From Salvator merianae (Eukaryota > Chordata > Lepidosauria > Squamata > Teiidae): 64,000 bases of DNA. The position numbers were made by a program, and so were the translations under genes. The notes beneath the pieces were generated by a model. The model saw nothing but the letters and a program-made list of their open reading frames with translations, made no database searches and was not told the DNA's origin. Of the stretch, positions 54,630-64,000 are shown in pieces (the stretch's first letter is position 1; every line of letters begins with the position of its first letter). The stretch spans positions 25,468,175-25,532,174 of the forward strand of contig QVOM02000073.1 in the NCBI GenBank assembly GCA_003586115.2, in the 5' to 3' direction.

Positions 54630-56110
54630 TTTGAAAGAAAAGGAGAGCAGGACCTAAAGCACGAAAAAATTATAGGCCAGTCTCTTTGCTGAATAACAAT
54701 GATAAATTCTTTGCAGTAATTATGGTTAAAAGACTAAAGACTGATATTTTATTCACTGAGATCACTGGCTTCTTACCCAAGAGACAGGTGAGAGATAATA
54801 TAAGAATGGTGTTGAATATTATAGAATATTTAGAAAACCATGATGAAAAGCAGGTAGCTTTAATCTTTCTATATGCAGAAAAAGCCTTTAATAATTTGAA
54901 TTGAAAATTATCATTGGAAATCTTTGAGAAGAGGAACCTTGGAGAGAACTTTACCAAATGGGTAAAAGCGATTTATACCTCACAATCAGCACAAATAATA
55001 GTTAATGAAGTGAACACCCACCCACGTGAGATTAAAAAAAGAATCAGACAAGGATGCCCACTGTCTCCTTTATTATTTGTCTTAGCCTTAGAAATGCTGA
55101 ACAGCAACCCTAGAGAAGATAATTGAATAAAAGGTATGAATGTAAAAAAGGAAATATATCGACTAAAGGTGTTTGCAGAGGATTTAGCAAAGAACTTTAG
55201 CTCTGGAGCAGGCTTCGGTCAGTTTATGAAATAATAAATGACGTGGTATTTGAATGAAATAATGGAAAACATGTTTCAAATATGGCAGTCAGATATTAAT
55301 ATTATGAGGGAAAATGTTGGGCAAAAAAATGAAGAAACTTAATGGATTAAAGAATAATAGGGTACAGGAGATGATTCTTAAAACATTCTATAGATGGTAT
55401 AGAACATCAGCACAATTAGAACATATGGATATAATGCTGGCATGGGTGTGGATAGAGAGGTATATATTTTCACCTTTGGTGGGAATGTTATATTATGCAG
55501 TTGTTTTGGAGAGATATGCAGAATAAAATTAATGATATTTTAAATATAAATTTGAATTTATCTCCTGAACTAGTTGTTTTTTTTTTTAAGTGACATCAGG
55601 GAGAAAAGGGAAGAAAAACAGTATTTATTTGCTCAAATGATACATGCAGCATAATCAACAATTGTGATGGAGGGAAAGTACTAAATGGACATTAGATAAT
55701 AGGTACAGGTATTTAATAGAACAATATAGATTTGATAAAATGTGGGAAATAAAATTGAAAAGTCAAGGTATGAAATTGCTTTCTAAAACAGAGGAAAAAT
55801 GGAAATATTTGTAGTATTTTTCAACAAAAACTCAAGTGCTGAAAGATTTGAGAAAAGAAATAACAAGACTAACTCTTTGGTCCAGCTAAACTGAAAGAGA
55901 AAGAAGATGGAATATCCTAGAGGTTGTTTACCGGTGTGTACAAGGGGTGGTTGAATAGTGTGGTGGTGGTGTATTAGTTATTTTTTTTCTTCTTCTTTTT
56001 CTTTCTTTATATATATATCTATATATCTATATGGGGAGCACAATTTTTTTCTGTTATAATTTGTTATTCTTTGTTATGATGTGTAACTTCTTAAATAAAA
56101 AATTAAAAAA
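54630..56110 (+). repeat. L1-like LINE, RT start and 3' end with internal deletion
   Basis: RT blocks 'NYRPVSLLNNNDKFFAVI' (about 54668-54720), 'TGFLPKRQVRDNIRMVLNII', 'FLYAEKAFNNLN', 'RIRQGCPLSPLLFVLALEML' (55040-55100) and a changed catalytic box 'VFAEDLA' (about 55170). From about 55250 the sequence jumps to the extreme C terminus ('WYRTSAQLEHMDIMLAWVWI') and the 3'UTR ending in tttttttctt.. and an A-rich tail at about 56095-56110. It is collinear with the minus-strand copy at 28016-28900. Confidence 0.7.
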
Positions 56111-57546
56111 ATGATGTGGTATTTAGGCAATGGCAAAATTTGTGTGGCAAGGAAAACTAAGAGAAATTATTAAATTATTATATGATGCAAAGGAAAGGAG
56201 AATTCGGCTTACCTAATTTAAAATTGTATTTTGCAGCTTGTTTGTCATGGTTAAAAGAATGGTTATTGTTACAAGATTATTACAGTTAGAGGGACATGAT
56301 TTAAGAATCAGTTGGGTACTTAGGTTATGATAAAGTTAAGGTAAACATTGTCTTTAAGAATCATTTTGTTAGAAATGCTCTGTTAGAAATATAGAAGAAA
56401 TATAAAAACAGATTATGTACTACAGTGTCACTTTGGGTTTCACTACATGAAGCACATTTTAAAGAATCTGTGATTAAAGGGGATGGTTAACATATAATGA
56501 TATATAATTACAAGAGCACTACATCATTAGAATAAGGAAATAATTATTGTCAAAATGATACAATGTACATTGGCTTATATATACACAATTGGTAGAACGA
56601 TTTAAAGTTGGTAAAAAAAGTCTTCAGTTTGTATAAGAGAAAATGGAGTTGGAAATACAGCTGCATACCCAGGACTGGGAGGTAACTGCTAAAATGTACA
56701 AATTGTTGTTGAAATATGAAATGGAAGATGTACAAATAAAAGAATGAATGGTAAAATGGGCAAGTAATTTTCAATATAGTAGACCAATAGGAAAAAATGT
56801 GGACTAAAGATTTAAACTTTACACTTTGTTGTTATCTTAAGAAAAAAATTATATAAAACGATATATACATACCATATGGAACACAAAAATTATTAAGAGT
56901 GTATAATGAAGTTTCTAATGCATGTTAGAAATATGGGGGGAAGGAAGGATTCCTTTATCATATGTGGTGGATCTGTCTCATAGCAAAAAAAAAAAAAAAA
57001 AAAATGATGTGAAATACACATGACTATTCAAAAGGTTGTGAATATACATGTGTGGTTGAAACCAATTTTTCTTCTTCTAGGTTTCATTGACAAAAAATAG
57101 AAAAATTATAATATATTACTCCAATATATGCAGCTAGAATCTTATATGTCTAAGTATGGAAACTGGAAAAGATACCAGTTATTGAGAACTGGACTATAAA
57201 AATGGTAGCATAGTCAGAGATGGACAAACTGACATGTTAAGAGATAAAATGATAGTAACCTTCCTAAAAAATTGCCAACTCTTTATGGACTATCTGCAAA
57301 AAGGATTTTCTACAGAAAAGGATTTAATGACCACAGGTTTTGAAGATAGAGTAATAACAGACTTTTATTGGGAGAAGATCAATAAAAAAGATTAGAGGAG
57401 CTGAACATTAAACTGCAATTGGTAGTCGTCAAAAAAGGAGACCAGGAGTCAATTGTTCATCTACTTCTTTTATTCTGTGTATTATTCTTTTAACTATTTT
57501 TCTTACTACATGGTAGTTTTATATCCTGCAACATATATATATATAT
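56111..57546 (+). repeat. L1-like LINE 3' half, heavily decayed
   Basis: Plus-strand fragments such as 'FVWQGKLREI' (about 56138), 'AKMYKLLLKYEMEDVQIKE' (56690-56745) and 'KWASNFQYS' match the post-RT order of L1 ORF2, ending after an A21 tract at about 56983-57004. The remainder to the LTR is AT-rich with an atatatatatat tract at 57531-57546, the insertion site of the provirus. Confidence 0.5.
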
Positions 57547-57967
57547 TGTTGCAACCATGTTGCTACCTAGTTCAGCTTGCCTGCCTGTAACATGTGTACA
57601 GAAAAGGAAGCAGCCATTTCCTGATACCTGCGGGTAAATTTTCACTGCTTGTAAATAACCACATGAGGCCTTGAGCGCCTCCCTTTACTCCACCTTTCTA
57701 GATGACACTTAACCCTTGGGACACTCTGTAACTTTTGATTGGTCATTTTGAATACTGCTTGTTATGCTGTAACTTTGTATTGGGTTTAATTAGTCATGTG
57801 ACTAATGACACCATATAGACCCTCCTCCCTTTGTTTGTACTCAATAAAAGAGCTTCCCCGACTTTGGCCGGGGTCGTCTCCCTTCGAGAAAGCCTGGAGT
57901 CCGCTCTTACTTTTTCGATGCCAAAAACCCCCCGAGCGACCCACTAGAAGTGGGAGGAATTCCCACA
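57547..57967 (+). repeat. 5' LTR of endogenous retrovirus
   Basis: A 421-bp LTR starting TGTTGCAACC and ending ATTCCCACA (TG...CA rule). U3 carries inverted CCAAT words (gattggtcat at about 57738) and a catatagac TATA-like box near 57810. AATAAA at 57843-57848 is followed by a GC-rich R/U5 (agcttccccgactttggccg). The primer-binding site follows two bases after. The 3' LTR is beyond the window, so LTR divergence and the target duplication cannot be checked here. Confidence 0.88.
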
Positions 57968-57969
57968 AC

Positions 57970-57987
57970 TGGTGACCCCGACGTGAT
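57970..57987 (+). other. Primer-binding site for tRNA-Trp
   Basis: TGGTGACCCCGACGTGAT is complementary to the 3' 18 nt of vertebrate tRNA-Trp, the primer type known from alpharetroviruses and some endogenous families. Betaretroviruses usually use tRNA-Lys, so primer use and the pol type do not simply agree. Confidence 0.85.
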
Positions 57988-58094
57988 CTAGATAAAGGAC
58001 ACGTTTCTTGGTACGTCCTTTACTCACCGACGGAGAAGACGTCTGCTGCACCAGGGCCGGCCGTGTGTGTACGGAGCACCCAATCTTTGTGAGT

Positions 58095-59513
58095 ATGGGA
58101 TCTTCATTCTCTAAGTCTCAGATTGCGCACTATGAAGAACTTAGAGAACTTACCAAGTCATCCATTTTCATTCTTAAAAATAATGGGAAAAATTTACCCT
58201 TGCCCTCCAAAAAAGATTTAGTAAACTTGTTAAAATATATTTATCAAAATTGTCCCGCTTATCCGGAAAAGGGCACGTTAAAATGTTCAATCTGGACTAA
58301 ATTGGGAACACACTTTCACGAGGTGTCCAGGGCACCCCCGAAAGTGCTTTCCACATGGCGGATTGTTATGGAATGTCTTCAAATTCACGGCAGTGCCATG
58401 AGAGGAGGAGCGGAACCTCCAAAAGGGGAAGCACGCCCTCCACCGCCATATAATTCAGACAAAAAATTGCCCACAGAATCTGAAATTTGCCCCCTTGTGG
58501 CATTGACCCCAACAGCTCCCTTACCCACACCCAAAAATGAGCCTGTGGGAGCTGTGGCACAAGGATTGGAACAAGCTAAATTGGTGGGGGATATTTCCGA
58601 AGGTGAAATGTCGTTTTGTGCTCCAGTTACCCTCGACAACCAGGGTCACCTTGCGGTCGAGCCTCTGCCAATAAAGGTCATTAGAGACCTGAAACAGGCA
58701 GTTACTGTTTATGGCATCCAAAATCATTGTGTTTTGGGACTCATTGCCACCATTGCTGGCTCCTACACCTTGGTCCCGAATGATTGGCGAGATCTGATGA
58801 GAATGGTTTTGACTGGTACCCAGTATGTTGTGTGGGAGTCAGAGTGGAGAAGAGAAGCGGAAAGAATTGTTACATTTTTGAATGGCCTTTTGACGCTTGA
58901 TCAAATTCTGGGTTTAGGACCCTATGCGGCATCCGCTAATCAAGCAAACTTACCTGCTATCACCTTTGGCCATTGTGGCCTAGCAGCCCAAACTGCTTTA
59001 AAAAAGATAGATGATGTTTCATCAACAGTAAAGGCTTCTTTTGCAAAAATTTATCAGGGACCAAATGAGGCTTATTCGGAATTTTTGGACACATTGCAAA
59101 AGGCCATTGAGCGAGAGATCCGCAACCCTGTAGCAAAGGAGGAGTTAACGAAAAAACTGGCCTATGAGAATGCAAATGAAGATTGCAAGCGGGTCTTGCA
59201 ACCTTTGTTGTCTCGCCCGGACGTGGGTTTGGCCGACTACCTCCGAGCTTGTCGCGTTGTGGGGACTAACGCTTATAATATGAGGTCTCTGGCCATGGCT
59301 CTTCAAAAAATGAATCCCACGCAAAAAGCAGGAAATTGTTTCAACTGCGGGAAGCCCGGTCACTTTAAAAGTCAGTGCCGGGCGCCCGGCGGGGGGGCAG
59401 CATCAGGGAGACAAAAGAATGAAAATCCAAGAACGTTGTGTTCCCGATGTAACAAGGGCTATCATTGGGCAAACCAATGCCGTGCTAACCCCCCTAAGAA
59501 CTCGGGAAACTGA
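58095..59513 (+). CDS. gag: ERV Gag polyprotein (intact frame)
   Basis: 472 codons from ATG 58095 to TGA 59511. The frame is open upstream to about 58008, but MGSSFSK at this ATG is a classic myristoylation start. The matrix region spans residues 1 to about 105. PPPPY at 115-119 is a late-domain motif. The capsid runs from about 170 to 400 with the major homology region at 321-341 ('QGPNEAYSEFLDTLQKAIER'). Nucleocapsid has two CCHC zinc knuckles at 415-428 (CFNCGKPGHFKSQC) and 449-462 (CSRCNKGYHWANQC). Two knuckles and the matrix style fit class II (alpha/beta-like) retroviruses. No stop or frameshift was found. Confidence 0.93.
   Translation: MGSSFSKSQIAHYEELRELTKSSIFILKNNGKNLPLPSKKDLVNLLKYIYQNCPAYPEKGTLKCSIWTKLGTHFHEVSRAPPKVLSTWRIVMECLQIHGSAMRGGAEPPKGEARPPPPYNSDKKLPTESEICPLVALTPTAPLPTPKNEPVGAVAQGLEQAKLVGDISEGEMSFCAPVTLDNQGHLAVEPLPIKVIRDLKQAVTVYGIQNHCVLGLIATIAGSYTLVPNDWRDLMRMVLTGTQYVVWESEWRREAERIVTFLNGLLTLDQILGLGPYAASANQANLPAITFGHCGLAAQTALKKIDDVSSTVKASFAKIYQGPNEAYSEFLDTLQKAIEREIRNPVAKEELTKKLAYENANEDCKRVLQPLLSRPDVGLADYLRACRVVGTNAYNMRSLAMALQKMNPTQKAGNCFNCGKPGHFKSQCRAPGGGAASGRQKNENPRTLCSRCNKGYHWANQCRANPPKNSGN
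59504..59510 (+). other. Slippery heptamer at the end of gag
   Basis: GGGAAAC in the correct X_XXY_YYZ phase (G GGA AAC) directly before the gag TGA stop at 59511-59513. This heptamer is a known -1 frameshift signal at retroviral gag-pro junctions. Slippage here would enter a frame that hits a stop near 59612, whereas the protease frame is the gag frame, so the signal no longer leads cleanly into pro. Confidence 0.7.
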
Positions 59514-59522
59514 CTTCTCTGA

Positions 59523-59978
59523 TCTTTCTTCTATTGCCTTTGTATTTTGGATACACCACTGACTGTGAGGGAGGGGGATGTGGTGGCTACTGCCATTCTT
59601 GTTGCTTTAGAGCCTGATCTCTCAGATTATGATTCCGAAAATGACATTCTTGCAATTGATACTGCGGTGAGTGATAAGCGGCCCGTGATCACCTTCAATA
59701 TTAAAGAGCGTCCTTTTTTGGGTATTTTAGATACCGGAGCTGATGTCTTGGTGATCCGGGAGCAAGACTGGCCCCCTTCCTGGCCCACAGAATCATCACC
59801 AGCCGTGAGAAGAGTGGGAGGCATTCAAAATGCAAAAGTCAGCAAAGATTGGTTGTCGGTAACCTCCCCAGATTCAGACACGGTGGCCCACATTAAACCT
59901 GTCATTGTGCCGCTTCATTTAAATTTGTGGGGTAGAGATTTGATGTCTCAATTTGATGCACGCTTGATTCTGCACTAA
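59523..59978 (+). CDS. pro: ERV aspartic protease
   Basis: Open from 59523 (after two in-frame TGA codons closing gag) to TAA 59976; the first near-cognate start is at 59547. The active site 'GILDTGADVLVI' has the catalytic Asp codon at 59730. The conserved C-terminal 'LNLWGRDLMSQFDARLIL' is at the end. The product is about 150 residues, so there is room for protease only: no dUTPase and no G-patch domain is seen. It lies in the same frame as gag and pol. Confidence 0.88.
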   Translation, partial: SFFYCLCILDTPLTVREGDVVATAILVALEPDLSDYDSENDILAIDTAVSDKRPVITFNIKERPFLGILDTGADVLVIREQDWPPSWPTESSPAVRRVGGIQNAKVSKDWLSVTSPDSDTVAHIKPVIVPLHLNLWGRDLMSQFDARLILH

Positions 59979-62123
59979 TTCCTTGTCATGTCTGTAACCC
60001 CCTTGTCATTAACCCTTCTGAGTGATGCTCCTGTGTGGGTGGACCAATAGCCATTGACTTTGGAAAAACTGTCAGCTTTAACTGAATTGGTGCAAGAACA
60101 GTTAGACAAGGGACACATTGAACCTTCAGTCAGTCCCTATAATACTCCAGTATTTGTCATCAAAAAGAAATCAGGAAAGTGGCGTTTTTTGCATGACCTA
60201 AGGGCCATTAATAAAATTTTGCAACCCATGGGAGCGCTACAATGTGGTCTCCCAAACCCAAATTTAATTCCACGAGATTGGGACCTAATGATTATTGATT
60301 TACGGGATGCCTTTTTCTCGATTGGATTACAGAAAAAGGACCGCAAATTGTTTGCTTTTACAGTCTTGCCTTTGAATAACTCTAAACCATCTGCTAGATA
60401 TCAATGGACGGTCCTTCCACAAGGAATGCTGAATAGCCCTACTATCTGTCAGTATGTTGTGGACAAAATTCTAGCACCCTTTCGGGAATTATACCCACAT
60501 TTTTTGTTGTATCATTACATGGACGACATTCTTGCAGCCGCCCCGGGACCGCCAGGCACTGTGCAACAGGCAATGCCACAACTATTGAACCTTTTGAATA
60601 GGGGTGGTCTTTACGTTGCTCCTGAAAAGGTGCAAAATAAACCGCCATTCTTATATTTGGGCCATAAGCTTTTGGCCTCTCATTCCATGCCATACTTGCC
60701 TAAGCTATTTTTACCCAACAACCCCACTCTTGTAAAATTACAACAGTATTTGGGATCCTTAAATTGGGCCCGTCCATATCTGGGTCTGACAACTGCCCAG
60801 CTGGCGCCGCTTTTCTCTGCATTGGCAGGTGCCAAGTCACCGTCACAAGTTATTACCTTAAATGAAGAACAGATTCACACCCTTTCTGCTATCAATGAGG
60901 CCCTGTCTCAGGTATGGGTGGATAGAATGGAAGCCAATGTTCCTTTTGTACTTTTGCTTTTGAACACCCCTTCATTGCCTACTGCAGCTGTTGCTCAGAT
61001 AGGCCCCCCGTTACGAATTCTGGAATGGATTCATTTACCGCATACCCCTCGCTCCACCATTTCTCAACGACCTTCATTATTAGCTGCTTTGATTGTCAAG
61101 GGGCGTACCAGATGCCGCCTACTGGCGGGGGTGGAGCCAATTTCGATATATGTTCCTTGCCCTCTGGCTCAATGGGAATCTCTTTTTACGGTGTCTGAGG
61201 AGCTTCAATTTGCCCTGCTTGACTGGCCAGGTCAGATTTTATATCACTTTCCACAAGATCCCAGATTATCTTTATTAAAAATGATTCCCTTTAAATGGCA
61301 ATCTCCTTGTTCAGCCAACCCCCTACCTGATGCATTGACAGTTTTTGCTGATGGCGGGAAAACCTATGGTGCTTGTGCCTACCAGCTGGACCAGAAATGG
61401 CACACCTTTATCACCCCGCCTCAAAAGTCATCTCAACGTGCTGAACTGGTTGCCACCATCTTAGCTTTTACTAAATTAAAGGATCGACCTTTTAACTTAA
61501 TTTTGGATAGTTTGTATGTGACTCAAATTGTAAAGACTATTTTTGAAGCTTATTTGTCCCCAGCGGTTGATCCTTCACTCCTTTCCTTGTTCCTTACATT
61601 GCAGCACCTCATCGAGCAACGGCAACATTTGTTTTTTGTTGCTCATATTAGAAGTCATCAGCCTTTCCCAGGGATGTTAACAGAGGGGAATAATATAGTA
61701 GATGCTGCGGCTTCAGCTGCCGCTCAGTCTACCGCTGCTCAGTCGATTTTTGCCCTGAGCCCCTTGAAAGCCCTGACACCCTGGGAAAGCCATTCTTACT
61801 TCTATCAGAATAAAAAAGCGCTCATTAGACAATTTGGCATTTCTGCCGCTGAAGCTTCGGCCATTATTCAACAATGCTCAGAATGTAGTCAACAAGGTAG
61901 CTCCATCCCTATAGGAGTTAATCCTCGGGGATTGGAAGCTGCCCAGATTTGGCAGATGGATGTCACTCAATACCCACCTTTCGCCCCATGGAAATATTTA
62001 CACGTCACTGTTGACACTCATTCTGGTTTTATCATGGCAACCCCTCAAAGGGGAGAAGCGAATAAGCATGTTATTAATCACTGTATTCGGCCTTTGCATC
62101 GTTGGGACGCCCGAAAGAATTGA
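59979..62123 (+). pseudogene. pol: ERV Pol: RT, RNase H and N-terminal integrase (broken)
   Basis: The frame continues after the pro stop, is cut by TAG at 60048-60050 (just after 'DAPVWVDQ'), then is open to TGA 62121. RT: 'NTPVFVIKKKSGKWRFLHDL', 'VLPQGMLNSPTICQ' and YMDD at 60516-60527. RNase H: Asp 61350 (FADGG), Glu 61443 (QRAEL), Asp 61506 (LDSLY) and Asp 61701 (NNIVDAA), so all four acidic residues are present. Integrase: first zinc-finger His at 61791, the second His position is Tyr (61803), CSEC at 61875-61886, first catalytic Asp at 61959 (WQMDVTQ). The frame is lost near 62100-62108. Confidence 0.92.
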
Positions 62124-62662
62124 AAACAGACAATGGACCTGCCTACACTAGCTCGGCGTTTGCCGCCTTTTGCAGTCAATGGGGAATCATCCACAAGTTT
62201 GGCATCCCCTATAATAGTCAAGGGCAGGCCATTGTAGAGCGCGCCAACCAGACACTTAAGTCCACCCTTAAAAAAGTAAGGGGATCAAAGGGGAAACCAG
62301 CCCCTGGCCTCCCGGTGGTGCAAGACATTCTAAACACTGCTTTGTTTACCTTGAATTTTTTAAACCTCACCGGCACCCCGGCTCTCTCAGCCGCCGATCG
62401 TCACTTTGCCTCTGTTCCAACAGCGTCAGCACGCCCACCAGTATACTATCGTGAACTCCCCGACCTCACTTGGCGAGGACCTGCCGAACTTTTGACTTGG
62501 GGCCGTGGCTACGCTGCTATTCAATTGGAGGATCGAGTTCTGTGGATCCCCGGACGGCACGTGCGACCATTTTTGCCAAAAACAAAGAAAAAGGGACCGG
62601 ATGAACCATTGTCCGGTGGCGATGAAACCACAGATACCATTGGAGGCTGTTTCCCTGCCTGA
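62102..62662 (+). pseudogene. pol: ERV integrase, C-terminal part after frame break
   Basis: It continues the integrase in another frame: 'LKTDNGPAYTSSAF' with the second catalytic Asp at 62129, then 'YNSQGQAIVERANQTLK' with Glu at 62237. There are 35 residues between, so the D,D35E core is complete across the two pieces. The C-terminal DNA-binding domain has 'WGRGYAAIQLEDRVLWIPGR'. The break between this and the upstream piece looks like a single-base change in a G run. It overlaps the start of env. Confidence 0.9.
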
Positions 62663-63785
62663 CCAGGAGAAAGGGCAGGGACACCCTTCACCATATGGAG
62701 CAGATGTTACGCCACCACTCCAGACTCCACAACAGTGGAAGATGATGACTGTTATATTTTGTGTTAGCATATTGGGTGCATTGCATACAACACTAGCTAT
62801 CTCAGAACAGGGGTTATGGCAAACCAATATGTATGTCATAGACGCTCAAAATCTGTCACGTTTGTTAAATCAAACGGATTGCTGGGTTTGCATGCACATG
62901 CCTACGCATGCCCAAGGAGGAATTTTGGTCCACGCGATTCCATTCAATCGCACAGCGTGGCCACAATATCCTTGGGTTAGGGGGGTTCTGCAGGCAACTT
63001 CTTCTAATAACACCCCTTTGTATGTGGGCAGCAGGATACAGGAGACGGCTGCGTATTGCTGGGAATATACAAATGAATTGGGAAATTATACAAACGTAGG
63101 AAAATATCCGTTTTGCAATCAGACGTTTATCCTCAGCAATAACATGACCAGAAATAACACCTTTTTGAATGACACGCTTAATGAATATCTGCACAATTTC
63201 ACCAATTACATGTGCACTTACCAAATTACCGGGTGCCCAGTGATTTCGGGCTGTCCTACTACCACAGCCCAAGGTGCGATTCCTTTGTGTAATATGGTCT
63301 TATCTATGGTCAAGTGGACCCAAAACACTGATAATCGCACTGTCCCCCTCTTGGGAGACATCTGGATGCTGTGTGGCCGAAGGGCTTATAAGAACATTCC
63401 TGCACGTTGGACCGGACGATGTACCCTGGGACTCTTAGCACCCTCATTTTATATCACCCCCACCTTGCCCCCAGCCCGTCTTCGCAATCGACGGGAAGGC
63501 ATGAAAAATCCACTTAACCCCAATACTATGACCATGCTACCCCGAGGACTGATACCTCCGCTGGGTGTGGCCATGAATTACAGAGACTTGCATTTATTGG
63601 CTAACTGGACAGTAGCCATGTTCAATGACACAGTAAAGGCCGTTAAGCTTATAAATGCCGAACTGAGTGAAGTCCAAGAGGTGGCCCTTACAGAACAGAT
63701 ACGCTTTGGACACGGTATTGATGGCCAAAGGTGGAGTTTGTGCATTGATTCACTCCCATTGTTGTGTTTACATTTCCGATTTTAA
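62601..63785 (+). pseudogene. env: ERV envelope, SU and N-terminal TM (frame broken)
   Basis: ATGs are at 62601, 62622 and 62742 in one frame; the last is closest to the hydrophobic leader 'MTVIFCVSILGALHTTLA'. SU has CWVC at 62880-62891, the CxxC isomerase-like motif of gamma-type Envs, and many N-glycosylation sequons (NQT, NRT, NNT, NYT, NMT, NDT, NFT and others). A furin site RNRR lies at 63483-63494. TM follows with a heptad-like stretch ('VKAVKLINAELSEVQEVAL'). The frame goes out of register at about 63700-63715 and ends at 63785. The rest of TM is in another frame. Confidence 0.88.
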
Positions 63786-64000
63786 AGCAAATTTGACCCA
63801 TACAATCGGACACATGGAAACTATGATTCAACGTAATCCTCTGGCGGAGGATGGATCAGGGGCCCCGAATTTGTGGGAGGCCCTGTGGTCCTGGCTTCCT
63901 GATGGCTCATGGTTACGATCCGTTATCCCAACCATTATTATGAACTTTGTATTGCTTGTAGTGCTTTGTTGCTGTATCCAATGTATTCCAAACCTTATGC
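63716..64000 (+). pseudogene. env: ERV envelope, C-terminal TM after frame break, runs off window
   Basis: The frame reads 'AKGGVCALIHSHCCVYISD'; CALIHSHCC at 63739-63765 is the CX6CC motif that in gamma-type Envs links TM to SU by a disulfide. Downstream is a Trp-rich pre-membrane part ('LWEALWSWLPDGSW') and a membrane anchor with Cys-rich inner border ('IIMNFVLLVVLCCCIQCIP'). The cytoplasmic tail and 3' LTR lie outside. Confidence 0.88.

Noticed and set aside
57991..58095. An N-terminal extension of Gag from about 58008
   Set aside because: The frame is open upstream without an ATG; MGSSFSK at 58095 is the expected myristoylated start, and the leader should be non-coding.

Overview
The window is vertebrate nuclear DNA, most likely from a squamate reptile. 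Evidence: AT-rich sequence, spliced genes, CR1 LINEs ending in the ATTCTATGAT-type 3' microsatellite, a second LINE 3' tail ending in a CTTATGTT-type octamer as is common in lizards, plus L2-like, L1-like and Tc1-like elements. There is no bacterial-style gene organisation. Species cannot be named from the sequence alone.

Host gene. The 5' end of the GABA-A receptor beta-2 subunit gene (GABRB2) lies on the minus strand. Three consecutive coding exons are visible: exon 1 (36112-36188, start codon and signal peptide), exon 2 (35868-35959) and exon 3 (34937-35004). All have correct GT/AG borders and matching phases. A CpG-rich, trinucleotide-repeat-rich block at about 36.86-38.42 kb upstream of exon 1 is the likely promoter and 5'UTR region. 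The next coding exon is not found, so positions 1-34936 are read as part of the large third intron. In other vertebrates GABRB2 is head-to-head with GABRA6, so the right half is probably the intergenic space of that receptor cluster.

Repeats. The intron and intergenic space are filled with transposable elements, many nested. From the left: a CR1 relic (about 640-2205) split by a GGGCC-terminus element and a tRNA-derived SINE; a CR1-like relic (about 6.9-10.86 kb) split by another LINE with a 14-bp target duplication and by a GGGCC element; two CpG-rich GGGCC elements of about 570 bp at 15.8 and 17.8 kb; a young 5'-truncated CR1 at 18.47-19.56 kb; an L2-like tail at 22.85-23.4 kb; an L1 3' end on the minus strand at 28.0-28.9 kb; a longer copy of the same young CR1 family at 42.75-45.33 kb (minus); a Tc1-like DD34E transposon at 47684-48805; and a stack of decayed L1 pieces from 49.7 to 57.5 kb with a 203-bp foldback.

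Endogenous retrovirus. From 57547 to beyond the right edge lies a plus-strand provirus: 5' LTR, tRNA-Trp primer-binding site, an intact gag, a pro reading frame, pol (RT, RNase H, integrase) with one nonsense codon and one frame break, and env with one frame break. Gag-Pro-Pol look class II (alpha/betaretrovirus-like), while Env has the CxxC / furin / CX6CC layout of gamma-type envelopes. The 3' LTR is outside the window.
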